64,000 nucleotides of DNA from Streptomyces koelreuteriae (GTDB lineage: Bacteria > Actinomycetota > Actinomycetes > Streptomycetales > Streptomycetaceae). The stretch's first letter is position 1; each line of letters begins with the position of its first letter. The notes under the pieces are model-generated. The model was not told where the DNA came from and did no database searches. It saw only the letters and a program-made list of their open reading frames with translations. Shown here one piece after another: positions 1 through 8,003 of this stretch. The stretch lies in NCBI RefSeq assembly GCF_018604545.1, contig NZ_CP075896.1, positions 496,001 through 560,000 on the forward strand. Reading direction: 5' to 3'. Made by a program: the position numbers and the translations under genes.

Positions 1-133
1 CTCCCTTCCGGCCACGGCGCACCGCGGCCGGGGCCGGTCTCCCCGGCGGCCCTGGACACCGCGCGTCGGCGGCCGGCCTCCTCCTCTCCATCGTCCGCCC
101 GTCGCTCCGGGGCCGCCAACAGGGGAACTCCGG

Positions 134-1111
134 TCAGGCCGGGTGTCCGCAGAGTTCGGCGAAGCGTCCGGCGTCGATGTTGCCCCCGGAGAGGATGACG
201 CCGACGCGGCGTGGGAGAGAGCCCGCGCGGCCGGTCAGCAGGGCGGCTAGCGGGGTGGCCCCGCTGGGCTCGAGGACGATCTTCAGGCGTTCGAAGGCGA
301 ACCGCATCGCGTCCCGGATCTCGTCGTCGGTGACCAGCGCGATCGCGTCGACGAGCCGCCGGTTGACGGAGAAGGTGAGTTCGCCGGGGGTGTGCAGGGC
401 CTGCCCGTCGGCGATGGTGTGCGGCACCGGAATGCTGATGCGCCGTCCGGCCTCCAGTGAGCGCTTGGTGTCGTCCCCGGCTTCCGGTTCGACGCCGATC
501 ATCCGGATGGCCGGGTGCAGCCCCTTGGCCACCGTGGCGCTCCCGGCCATGAGCCCGCCGCCGCCCACCGGTGTCACTATCGCACCCAATTCCCCTGTTT
601 CTTCGAGGAGTTCGAGTGCTGCCGTGCCCTGGCCGGCCATCACGTGCGGGTGCTCGTACGGCGGGATGACGGTGAGCCCCCGCTCGGCGGCCAGGGCCTC
701 GGCGATGGTCACACGGTCGCCGGTGTAGCGGTCGTAGGTGACGATCTCGGCGCCGTAGCCCGCGGTGGCCGCCCGCTTCGACGGCGGGGCGTCCTCGGGC
801 ATGACGATCACTGCGGTGGTGCCGAGCTCCCGGGCGGCCAGGGCGACGGCCTGGGCGTGGTTGCCCGAGGAGTAGGCGGCGATACCGCGGGACAGCTGCT
901 CGGGGGTGAGGCGGGAGGCGGCGTTGTAGGCGCCGCGGAACTTGAAGGCGCCGACGCGCTGGAGGTTCTCGCACTTGAGGTGGATCTCGGCACCGGCGAG
1001 CGCGTCGAGGGTGCGGGAGCGCAGCACCGGGGTGCGGTGGGCGACGCCCTTGAGCCGGGCGGCGGCGTCCCGGACGTCGTCGAGGCTGACCGGTGGGGTG
1101 GTGGTCGTCAC
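134..1111 (-). CDS. PLP-dependent threonine/serine dehydratase family enzyme
   Basis: A 325-residue fold-type II PLP enzyme that should deaminate a hydroxy amino acid (threonine, serine or 3-hydroxyaspartate) to a 2-oxo acid and ammonia in the cytoplasm. The Schiff-base lysine is Lys57 in GAFKFRG, the substrate loop reads SSGNHAQA, and the phosphate-binding glycine loop VGGGGLMAG lies near residue 185. There is no C-terminal ACT domain, so this is the short catabolic or serine-racemase-like form and not the isoleucine-sensitive biosynthetic IlvA. It overlaps the upstream regulator by 4 nt (ATGA), so the two are co-translated. The family is clear; the exact substrate is not. Confidence 0.9.
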   Translation of the reverse strand: MTTTTPPVSLDDVRDAAARLKGVAHRTPVLRSRTLDALAGAEIHLKCENLQRVGAFKFRGAYNAASRLTPEQLSRGIAAYSSGNHAQAVALAARELGTTAVIVMPEDAPPSKRAATAGYGAEIVTYDRYTGDRVTIAEALAAERGLTVIPPYEHPHVMAGQGTAALELLEETGELGAIVTPVGGGGLMAGSATVAKGLHPAIRMIGVEPEAGDDTKRSLEAGRRISIPVPHTIADGQALHTPGELTFSVNRRLVDAIALVTDDEIRDAMRFAFERLKIVLEPSGATPLAALLTGRAGSLPRRVGVILSGGNIDAGRFAELCGHPA

Positions 1112-1788
1112 GCGGGTCCTCCGGTGGGAGTGTCGTGGGCGGCCCGGGCCTGGGAGAGGTAGTTGTAGGCGGAGGCGCGGGAGATGCCGAGCCGGGCGGC
1201 GACCTGCTCGACCGCGCCGCGCACGGCGAAGACACCGCGCGTGTCCAGCCCGCCGAACAGCTCCAGGCGCTCGGCGCGGTCCAGTTCCGCCCAGCTCCCC
1301 CGCTGCTTCGACTGATGGACGTCGACGAGGGCGTCGACCACGGCGTCGATGTCGTTGCCGAAGGTGGTGGTCGGCAGCTCCGCCGGCTCGGGCCGGACTC
1401 CGGCGAGCGCGCCGAGCAGACCGTGGACCTGACTGACGGCACCGACGTCCACGTTGACGCAGAGCGCGCCGAAGACGGCTCCCGTGGAGTCCCGCAGCAC
1501 CATCGTTGAGGACTTCACCAGCGTCCCGCCCCGGGTGCGGGTGACGTAGTTCAGCTCGTCGGCCGCCTCGTCGCCGCGGGCGAGGACGCGTATGCCGATC
1601 TCGCTCATCGCGCCGCCCACCGTCCGCCCGGTCACCGACCCGGCGACGGCGACCACGGACTTCTCCGGGGTGCGGTAGTCGTGCAGCACGACGTCGCAGA
1701 GCGGCCCGAAGGTCGCGGCGATTCCTTCGACGACCGGTGTCAGCGCGGCGAGGATCGCATCCCGTTCCGCGGCCAGAGTCTCTCCCAT
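1108..1788 (-). CDS. DauR/YheO-type helix-turn-helix regulator
   Basis: A 226-residue regulator with an N-terminal YheO-like PAS sensor (about residues 15-125) and a C-terminal HTH (about 170-215, with RLGISRASAYNYL as recognition helix). DauR-type proteins commonly control adjacent amino-acid catabolic genes. Here the stop overlaps the start of the dehydratase gene, so it probably controls its own two-gene operon. The upstream 60 bp contain three GTCCAG repeats that could be its operator. The ligand is unknown, possibly a hydroxy or D-amino acid, by analogy with the D-arginine regulator DauR. Confidence 0.88.
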   Translation of the reverse strand: MGETLAAERDAILAALTPVVEGIAATFGPLCDVVLHDYRTPEKSVVAVAGSVTGRTVGGAMSEIGIRVLARGDEAADELNYVTRTRGGTLVKSSTMVLRDSTGAVFGALCVNVDVGAVSQVHGLLGALAGVRPEPAELPTTTFGNDIDAVVDALVDVHQSKQRGSWAELDRAERLELFGGLDTRGVFAVRGAVEQVAARLGISRASAYNYLSQARAAHDTPTGGPA

Positions 1789-1803
1789 GGATTTAGACTA
1801 CGC

Positions 1804-1842
1804 GTCCAGTCATTGGATTTCTAGTCCAGATATTCAGTCCAG
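1804..1842. promoter_or_regulatory. Three GTCCAG repeats in the regulator promoter
   Basis: GTCCAG occurs at 1804, 1824 and 1837, all on the same strand, in an unusually AT-rich stretch directly upstream of the YheO-type gene. TGGATTT also occurs twice nearby. Clustered direct repeats next to a regulator start suggest an autoregulatory site. This is inference from position only. Confidence 0.35.
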
Positions 1843-1869
1843 AACGGTCCGACTGGCTACTTCAACACT

Positions 1870-1884
1870 TGGCAATGGTTTTCA
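1870..1884. promoter_or_regulatory. Putative Zur box
   Basis: The 15-mer TGGCAATGGTTTTCA matches the actinobacterial Zur-type palindrome TGAAAATGATTTTCA at 12 of 15 positions. It lies about 90 bp upstream of the zinc-type lipoprotein start, where zinc-loaded Zur would repress uptake. The match was made by eye. Confidence 0.55.
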
Positions 1885-1975
1885 CATGACTTCGACCGGA
1901 ACCCGCTTTTGACATTCATTCCCATCTAGCGTGGCGCTGCCCAGTACCCCGGTGCACATCCGTCCTGGAGGAGCC

Positions 1976-2896
1976 ATGCCCCTGTCCACGTCCCGCCGCC
2001 TGGCGCTGCTGACCAGCGCGTCACTGGCCCTTCTCGCGGGCTGCGGCAGCTCGTCGGACTCCGCCGGCGGCAAGAGCACGACGGACCGCGTCTCGGTGGT
2101 CGCCTCCACGGACGTCTACGGCGACATCGCACAGCGCGTCGGCGGCGACAGAGTCGACGTCACCTCGATCATCAGCGACCCCGACCAGGACCCGCACTCC
2201 TACGAGGCCGACCCCCAGAACCAGCTCGCCCTGTCGAAGGCCGAGGTCGTCGTCGAGAACGGCGGCGGCTACGACGACTTCGTGGACCGCATGCTGAAGG
2301 GCGGACACAACGACACCGCCCAGGTGATCAACGCGGTGAAGGTCTCCGGCAAGACCGCGCCGAAGGGCGGCGAGCTGAACGAGCACGTCTGGTACGACTT
2401 CCCCACCGTCGCCGAGGTCGCCGACCGCATAGCCTCGGCTCTCACCAAGGCCGACCCGTCCGACGCGGCCGTCTTCGAGAAGCACGCCGCCGCCTTCAAG
2501 GCCGGGCTCACGCCCCTGGAGGCGAAGGAGGCCCGGATCAAGAAGGAGCACGGCGGTGGGGGCGTGGCGATCACCGAGCCCGTGCCGCTGTACATGACCG
2601 AGGCGAGCGGCCTGGTCGACCGGACGCCCGCCGAGTTCAGCGAGGCGATCGAGGAGGGCGACGACGTCTCCCCACGGATCCTCCGGGAGAACCTGGCACT
2701 GTTCAGCGGCAGGAAGGTCGAGGTCCTCGTCTGCAACGAGCAGACCTCCGGCCCGCAGACCGAGAAGACCGAGGCGGCGGCCGAGGCGGCCGGCATCCCC
2801 GTCGTGCCCGTGACCGAGACCCTGCCGAAGGGCAAGGGCTACCTCGGCTGGATGACCGCCAACGTCGACGCGCTCGCGGGCGCGCTGGCCAAGTGA
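1976..2896 (+). CDS. znuA: Zinc-type ABC transporter substrate-binding lipoprotein
   Basis: A 306-residue cluster-A-I metal-binding protein, anchored outside the membrane as a lipoprotein: positive N-terminus, hydrophobic stretch, lipobox LLAGC with Cys23. Likely metal ligands are His74 (DPHSYE) and His137 (NEHVWYD). The third position usually given by His has Glu (ITEP), as in a Zn/Mn subgroup. ATG 1976 is chosen because GGAGGAG sits just before it and it gives a proper signal peptide; an in-frame GTG at 1931 would add 15 residues. It overlaps the ATPase gene by 4 nt. There is no long His-rich loop, so Zn versus Mn rests mainly on the Zur-like box. Confidence 0.88.
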   Translation: MPLSTSRRLALLTSASLALLAGCGSSSDSAGGKSTTDRVSVVASTDVYGDIAQRVGGDRVDVTSIISDPDQDPHSYEADPQNQLALSKAEVVVENGGGYDDFVDRMLKGGHNDTAQVINAVKVSGKTAPKGGELNEHVWYDFPTVAEVADRIASALTKADPSDAAVFEKHAAAFKAGLTPLEAKEARIKKEHGGGGVAITEPVPLYMTEASGLVDRTPAEFSEAIEEGDDVSPRILRENLALFSGRKVEVLVCNEQTSGPQTEKTEAAAEAAGIPVVPVTETLPKGKGYLGWMTANVDALAGALAK

Positions 2897-3741
2897 CCCC
2901 GATATACCGGCAGGACGGCGTTCCTGTCATCAGTCTGCGCGGCGCGGCCCTGTCGTACGGCGCCCGCGAGGTGTGGAGCGGCCTCGATCTCGACGTACGG
3001 GCCGGGGAATTCCTGGCCGTGCTGGGGCCGAACGGCGCGGGCAAGACCAGTTTCGTACGGGCGCTGCTGGGCCGTCGGCCGCTGTCCGCGGGGACGCTGA
3101 CCGTCCTCGGCCGGCCCGCGCGCGACGCCGCCCGGGAGATCGGCTACGTCCCCCAGCAGGCCGCGCTGTCCGCCCAGGCGATGCTGCGCGCCCGGGACCT
3201 CGTACGGTTCGGCATCGACGGGCACCGCTTCGGGCCACGGCCGCGCACGGGCGGGGTCCGTCGCCGGGTGGACGAGATCCTCGAGTCGGTCGGGGCGGCG
3301 GCCTACGCCGATGTCCCGCTCGGGATGCTGTCCGGCGGCGAACGGCAACGCGTGCGCATCGGGCAGGCTCTGGCCACCGACCCGCGGCTTCTGCTGTGCG
3401 ACGAGCCGCTGCTGTCGCTCGACCTGAACCATCAGCGGGCCGTCACCGAACTGATCGACGCCCGGCGCCGCTCCCACGGCACGGCGGTGGTCTTCGTGAC
3501 GCACGAGATCAACCCGGTGCTGGGGATGGTCGACCGGGTGCTCTACCTGGCCCCCGGCGGCCATCGCGTCGGCTCCCCGGACGAGGTGCTGACCTCCGAG
3601 TCGCTGTCCCGGCTCTACGGCACACAGGTCGACGTCGTACGGGTGCGCGGCCGGGTGGTGGTCGCGGGCGCGCCCGACGATCCGGCAGCCCAGGCACACC
3701 GTCACGAGGGGACGCACGAGACGGACGGAGTGCGCGCATGA
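2893..3741 (+). CDS. znuC: Metal ABC transporter ATP-binding protein
   Basis: A 282-residue cytoplasmic ATPase that powers the adjacent Zn/Mn-type importer. Walker A is GPNGAGKT at 45-52, followed by a Q-loop (YVPQQ), signature LSGGERQRV and Walker B LLLCDEP with a D-loop and switch His (FVTHE). The GTG start overlaps the stop of the lipoprotein gene and its stop overlaps the permease ATG, giving one tightly coupled three-gene operon. The last 30 or so residues are His/Asp-rich and may be a regulatory tail. Confidence 0.92.
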   Translation: MTPIYRQDGVPVISLRGAALSYGAREVWSGLDLDVRAGEFLAVLGPNGAGKTSFVRALLGRRPLSAGTLTVLGRPARDAAREIGYVPQQAALSAQAMLRARDLVRFGIDGHRFGPRPRTGGVRRRVDEILESVGAAAYADVPLGMLSGGERQRVRIGQALATDPRLLLCDEPLLSLDLNHQRAVTELIDARRRSHGTAVVFVTHEINPVLGMVDRVLYLAPGGHRVGSPDEVLTSESLSRLYGTQVDVVRVRGRVVVAGAPDDPAAQAHRHEGTHETDGVRA

Positions 3742-4619
3742 CGCTCGCCGCGGGGATCTGGCATCAGATCTTCGACTTCACCGACTACGGCGAACTCCTC
3801 GCCCTGGTCCGCAATTCCCTTGTCGTGGGCGTGGCGCTGGGCCTCGTGGGCGGCCTCGCGGGGGTGTTCGTGCTGATGCGTGACCTGCCGTTCGCGGTGC
3901 ACGGCATCAGCGAACTGTCCTTCGCGGGCGCGTCGGCGGCGCTGCTGCTGGGCGTGAACATCGTGGCGGGCTCGATCGCCGGCTCGCTCCTCGCGGCCGG
4001 GGCCATCGGGGTGCTGGGGACGCGGGCGAGGGACCGCAATTCGGTGATCGGCATCATCATGCCGTTCGGGCTGGGCCTGGGCGTGCTGTTCCTCGCCCTC
4101 TACAAGGGCCGGGCGGCCAACAAGTTCGGGCTGCTCACCGGGCAGATCGTCGCCGTGGACACCCCGCAGATGTCATGGCTGCTGGGCACGTCCGTGCTGG
4201 TGCTGGCCGCGCTGGCGGTCATGTGGCGTCCGCTCGCCTTCGCCAGCACCGACCCGGATGTGGCCGAGGCGCGCGGGGTGCCGGTGCGGGCGCTGTCGTT
4301 CGCGTTCATGCTGGTGCTCGGCCTGGCGGTCGCCCTGTCGGTGCAGGTCGTCGGCGCGCTGCTGGTGCTCAGCCTGGTCGTCACCCCGGCCGCTGCCGCC
4401 GCCCGCGTCACCGCGTCCGCGGTGCTGCTGCCCGTGCTGAGCGTGCTGTTCGCCGTGGTGTCGATCGAGGGCGGCATCCTGCTCGCGCTCGGCAGCAGCA
4501 TCCCCATCAGCCCCTACGTCACGACGATCTCGTTCGGCATCTACGCGGTGTGCCGACTGGCCGGCGGACACCGGGCCCGGCGGTGGGGTGCGAGGAGGGC
4601 GGTGGTGCGGGTCGTGTGA
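3738..4619 (+). CDS. znuB: Metal ABC transporter permease (ABC-3 family)
   Basis: A 293-residue membrane protein with about eight hydrophobic helices, the permease of the zinc-type importer. The start is the ATG at 3738, overlapping the preceding TGA. The same frame is open much further upstream, but that part lies inside the ATPase gene and looks like shadow sequence. ABC-3 hallmarks include HGISELSFAGA near residue 55 and the GVPV motif on a cytoplasmic loop. The small basic C-terminus is cytoplasmic. It completes a self-sufficient importer with the two upstream genes. Confidence 0.92.
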   Translation: MTLAAGIWHQIFDFTDYGELLALVRNSLVVGVALGLVGGLAGVFVLMRDLPFAVHGISELSFAGASAALLLGVNIVAGSIAGSLLAAGAIGVLGTRARDRNSVIGIIMPFGLGLGVLFLALYKGRAANKFGLLTGQIVAVDTPQMSWLLGTSVLVLAALAVMWRPLAFASTDPDVAEARGVPVRALSFAFMLVLGLAVALSVQVVGALLVLSLVVTPAAAAARVTASAVLLPVLSVLFAVVSIEGGILLALGSSIPISPYVTTISFGIYAVCRLAGGHRARRWGARRAVVRVV

Positions 4620-4762
4620 CGCGGTGGGGGTCGCCCTTCTCCGACCGCTGAGGTCCGGCGGGCGCTCACCCCAGGGGGTGCGGGCCCTGCGGACATGCAT
4701 CGCCGCGCGGTCGGCGGGAGGCTGGTGATATCAGCACGGGCACGCGTCCCGAGGAGATCGTC

Positions 4763-6145
4763 ATGAACAGCGCCACCCTGGAAGACATGCGGACCTCGCT
4801 GCGGGGACCGGTCATCGGCCCACGGGACGCGGAGTACGACCAGGCCCGCAAGATCTACAACGCGATGATCGACAAGCGTCCCGCCGCCATCGTGCGGTGC
4901 GCGGACGCCGCGGATGTGATGGCCGCGGTCGCCTATGTCCGCGATCACGGTCTGGAGCTCGCCGTGCGCGGCGGCGGGCACAGCGGCCCGGGCCTGTGTC
5001 TGGTGGACGACGGCGTCACCATCGACCTGTCGCCGATGCGCGGGGTGCGGGTCGACCCGTCGGCACGGACCGCGCAGGCCGGCGGCGGCGCCCAGCTCGG
5101 CGACCTGGACCACGCCACGCACGCCTTCGGCCTGGCCACGCCGACCGGCATCATCTCCATGACCGGGGTCGGGGGCCTGACCCTGGGCGGCGGACACGGC
5201 TATCTCACCCGCAAGTACGGCCTGACCGCGGACAATCTGATCGCCGCCGATGTCGTCCTGGCCGACGGCAGCTACGTCACCGCGAACGCGGACGAGCACC
5301 CGGACCTGTTCTGGGCCCTGCGGGGCGGCGGCGGCAACTTCGGCATCGCGACCTCGCTCACCTACCGGCTGCACCCGGTGGACACGGTCGGCGTCGGGGT
5401 GACCGTCTGGCCGGTGGATCACATCCCTGAGGCGCTGGCGTGGTACCGCGCGTTCCTCCCGCAGGCGCCCGAGGACGTGTACGGCTTCTTCAACGTCTTC
5501 GTCGTCCCGCCCGGCCCGCCCTTCCCCGAGGAGCTGCACGGGCGGAAGGTGTGCGGCATCGTGTGGTGCCACACCGGCGACCTCGACCGGCTCGACGAGA
5601 CGCTGTCGGTGGTGCACGAGGCCGGGCCTCCGGCCTTCCACTTCACGACTCCGATGCCGTACGTCGCCCTGCAGAGCATGTTCGACGAGCTGATCCCGAC
5701 CGGCTACCAGTGGTACTGGCGCGGCGACTTCTTCGACCACATCCCGGACGCCGCCCTCGACGTCCACCTCAAGTACGGCGAGAGCAACCCCACCCAGCTC
5801 TCGCTGATGCACCTCTACCCGGTCGACGGGGCGGCCCACCGGATGGGCCCGGACGAGACGGCGTGGAGCTACCGGGACGCGGTCTGGTCGGGCGTCTTCG
5901 CCGGTGTCGACCCCGATCCGGTCAACGCCGATGCCATCAGGCAGTGGTGCGTCGACTACCAGGAGGAGCTGCACCCGTACTCCATGGGCGGCTCGTACGT
6001 GAACTTCATGGGTGCGGGCGAGGGCCAGGAGCGGGTCCGGGCGACGTACCGCGACCACTACGACAGGCTCGCCCGGGTCAAGCGGACCTACGACCCGGAC
6101 AACCTGTTCCACGCCAACCAGAACATCGCGCCGGCGCGGGCGTGA
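4763..6145 (+). CDS. FAD-linked oxidoreductase with BBE domain
   Basis: A 460-residue flavin oxidase of the VAO/PCMH family with a C-terminal berberine-bridge (BBE) segment (NLFHANQNIAPA). The FAD-binding half has RGGGHSGPG, whose His is the usual 8-alpha covalent FAD attachment site. The residue that forms the second, cysteinyl bond in bicovalent members is Ala here (YGLTADNLIAA), so attachment is probably single. GAGGAG precedes the ATG. Such oxidases act on sugars or secondary metabolites; the substrate cannot be told. It is followed 31 nt later by an alpha/beta hydrolase and is probably co-transcribed with it. No secretion signal is visible. Confidence 0.88.
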   Translation: MNSATLEDMRTSLRGPVIGPRDAEYDQARKIYNAMIDKRPAAIVRCADAADVMAAVAYVRDHGLELAVRGGGHSGPGLCLVDDGVTIDLSPMRGVRVDPSARTAQAGGGAQLGDLDHATHAFGLATPTGIISMTGVGGLTLGGGHGYLTRKYGLTADNLIAADVVLADGSYVTANADEHPDLFWALRGGGGNFGIATSLTYRLHPVDTVGVGVTVWPVDHIPEALAWYRAFLPQAPEDVYGFFNVFVVPPGPPFPEELHGRKVCGIVWCHTGDLDRLDETLSVVHEAGPPAFHFTTPMPYVALQSMFDELIPTGYQWYWRGDFFDHIPDAALDVHLKYGESNPTQLSLMHLYPVDGAAHRMGPDETAWSYRDAVWSGVFAGVDPDPVNADAIRQWCVDYQEELHPYSMGGSYVNFMGAGEGQERVRATYRDHYDRLARVKRTYDPDNLFHANQNIAPARA

Positions 6146-6176
6146 CGGCCACGGTGCCCCGCTCCGGGAGGCGGCC

Positions 6177-6986
6177 ATGGGACAGATGATCGACGCCGGC
6201 GGTGTGGAGCTCTGGGTCGAGCGACGGGGCCAGGGGCCCGACGTCCTGCTCATCTCGGGGCTCGGGGACCCCGCCGAGGCGTGGCAGTCGCAGCTCGACG
6301 GGCTCGCGGACCGCTATCGGCTCACCGCCTTCGACAACCGGGGCGCCGGGCGTACGCCGCTGCCCGAGGGGCCGCTCACCATGCCCCGGATGGCCGACGA
6401 CGCCGCCTCCCTGCTGCGCACGCTGCAGATACCGGCCGCCCACGTGACCGGTTTCTCGGGCGGCAGTTTCATCGCCCAGGAGCTGGCGCTGAGGCATCCG
6501 GGCCTCGTCCGCAGCCTGGTCCTGATGAGCACGACGGCCCGCCCGGACTCCTACTTCCGCGCGATGACGCGCTTCTGGGAGTGGATGGTGGAGCGGGCTC
6601 CGACCGAGCGGGCCATGCTCGAGGCGTTCTACCTGTGGATCTACACACCTCGCGCCCACGCCGACGGCCTGGTCGACCGCCTCATCGACGAGACGCTGGC
6701 GTTCGAGCACCCGCAGTCCGCCGAGGCCTTCCAGCGTCAGCTCGCGGCATTCAGCCGCCATGACACGTCCGACCGCCTCGGCGGCATCACCGCGCCTACC
6801 CTCGTCCTCTCCGGTGAACTCGACCTCGCCACGCCGCCGCGCCTCGGCCGGGAGGTCGCGGAGCGCATCCCGGACGCCGAGTTCGAGGTGATGCCCGGAG
6901 AGGCCCATCAGCCGTTCCAGGAGGTGCCGGAGGTGTTCAACGCCCGGGTCGAGGCGTTCTGGCGCAAGGTGGAGGCGGAGGACTGA
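6177..6986 (+). CDS. Alpha/beta hydrolase
   Basis: A 269-residue alpha/beta-hydrolase with nucleophile elbow GFSGGSF, an oxyanion HG-like segment (LISGLGDP) and a C-terminal GEAHQPF carrying the catalytic His. The ATG at 6177 follows GGGAGG and is preferred over in-frame codons inside the upstream gene. It lies 31 nt downstream of the flavin oxidase and presumably shares its transcript. The substrate is unknown; family members include esterases, lactonases and C-C hydrolases. It runs convergent with the Fe-S reductase gene, with only 7 bp between stops. Confidence 0.85.
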   Translation: MGQMIDAGGVELWVERRGQGPDVLLISGLGDPAEAWQSQLDGLADRYRLTAFDNRGAGRTPLPEGPLTMPRMADDAASLLRTLQIPAAHVTGFSGGSFIAQELALRHPGLVRSLVLMSTTARPDSYFRAMTRFWEWMVERAPTERAMLEAFYLWIYTPRAHADGLVDRLIDETLAFEHPQSAEAFQRQLAAFSRHDTSDRLGGITAPTLVLSGELDLATPPRLGREVAERIPDAEFEVMPGEAHQPFQEVPEVFNARVEAFWRKVEAED

Positions 6987-6993
6987 CGGCTCC

Positions 6994-7833
6994 TCACTCC
7001 TCGAGCCTGCGCAGCCGTTCCGTGTCGCAGGTGCGGGGGCAGGTGCCGCAGGCCTCGTCGGGCCGGATGGCGTAGTAGAGGCAGCAGCCCGCGCGGGTGC
7101 GGGTCGTGTGACGGCGGCCGTCGGTGCCGGTCAGCAGGCGGAAGTCCGCTCCCGAGGGGTAGGGGCTGACGGGTTCGGGAAGCAGGGCGGTCGCCGCGCG
7201 TACGGCGTCCTCCTCGCGGCCGAGGGTCCGGCCGAGGTACCAGATCCCGGAGACGAGGTCGTCGCCGACCATGCCCCACAGGGCACGCGGCCCGCGGCGC
7301 ACGGCGGGGCCGAGGGCGGTCAGCAGCGGGCGCATGTGGTCGGCGACCGCGGCACGCAGCTCGGCCCGCAGGGCCTCCTCGCCCGCGACGGTCACCGCGC
7401 CGGGCAGCGCGGCGACGGGGTCGCCGGGCAGACAGGCGACACGCGCCTCGGGCGTGATGGTGTACGCCCCGGCCGCCAGGTCCAGGCGCACCGACTGGGG
7501 CCGGATGCGCGGCACTCGGCGCTCCAGGTACCAGACGCCGCTCATCAGCAGGGCGATCGACCAGGCGTAGTCGTGCAGGGCGCGCGAGGCGGTGACGTGG
7601 GAGCGGGGAGTGTGGGCGTAGCGGGTGTGGATGCGCGTGGCCTCGGCGTCCAGGAAGGCGTCGAGGGCCGACTGATCAGACGTCAGTTCGGCGGCGGTGA
7701 TCGCCTGTTGGTCGTAGGCCGTCCGGGGGTCCGCGACCTCGACGCTCAACGCCTCGCAGAGGCCGGTCAGCCGCCGGTAGGCGGTGCCGAGGACGGAGGC
7801 GAGGGTCGGCGGTGACTCCAGGACAGTGCGCAT
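6994..7833 (-). CDS. FhuF-like (2Fe-2S) siderophore-iron reductase
   Basis: A 279-residue protein ending in the FhuF-type cluster signature: Cys250-Cys251-x10-Cys262-x2-Cys265, with an extra Cys269. FhuF proteins use this 2Fe-2S centre to reduce ferric siderophores in the cytoplasm. The N-terminal two thirds lack other recognisable domains, as is usual for the family. It is transcribed divergently from the siderophore operon, and an iron box starts 37 bp upstream of its ATG. That supports a role in releasing iron from the ferric form of the siderophore made next door. Its exact siderophore is inferred from context only. Confidence 0.87.
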   Translation of the reverse strand: MRTVLESPPTLASVLGTAYRRLTGLCEALSVEVADPRTAYDQQAITAAELTSDQSALDAFLDAEATRIHTRYAHTPRSHVTASRALHDYAWSIALLMSGVWYLERRVPRIRPQSVRLDLAAGAYTITPEARVACLPGDPVAALPGAVTVAGEEALRAELRAAVADHMRPLLTALGPAVRRGPRALWGMVGDDLVSGIWYLGRTLGREEDAVRAATALLPEPVSPYPSGADFRLLTGTDGRRHTTRTRAGCCLYYAIRPDEACGTCPRTCDTERLRRLEE

Positions 7834-7869
7834 CGATCACTCCTACGGGCAGTTGCAACCCGCGATTGG

Positions 7870-7888
7870 ATAGGTAAGGCTAACCTAA
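7870..7888. promoter_or_regulatory. Iron box (DmdR1/IdeR-type operator)
   Basis: The 19-bp site matches the ideal palindrome TTAGGTTAGGCTAACCTAA at 17 of 19 positions. It sits between the divergent FhuF-like and ATP-grasp genes, so one site can repress both when iron is plentiful. Confidence 0.9.
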
Positions 7889-8003
7889 GGTACAAGATCG
7901 TCGGACGTGCTCGTGAACGCCCGGCCGATCAAGGGCCGTCCACGTCACGGGGGTCTCGCGCGGGCTGCCCGCCGCCGCCCCCACCCACCAATGGAAGACC
8001 GCC

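Noticed and set aside
4541..6253. Minus-strand 570-codon frame over the flavin oxidase
   Set aside because: Arg/Val/His-rich shadow translation without domain motifs; the plus-strand FAD enzyme is clear.
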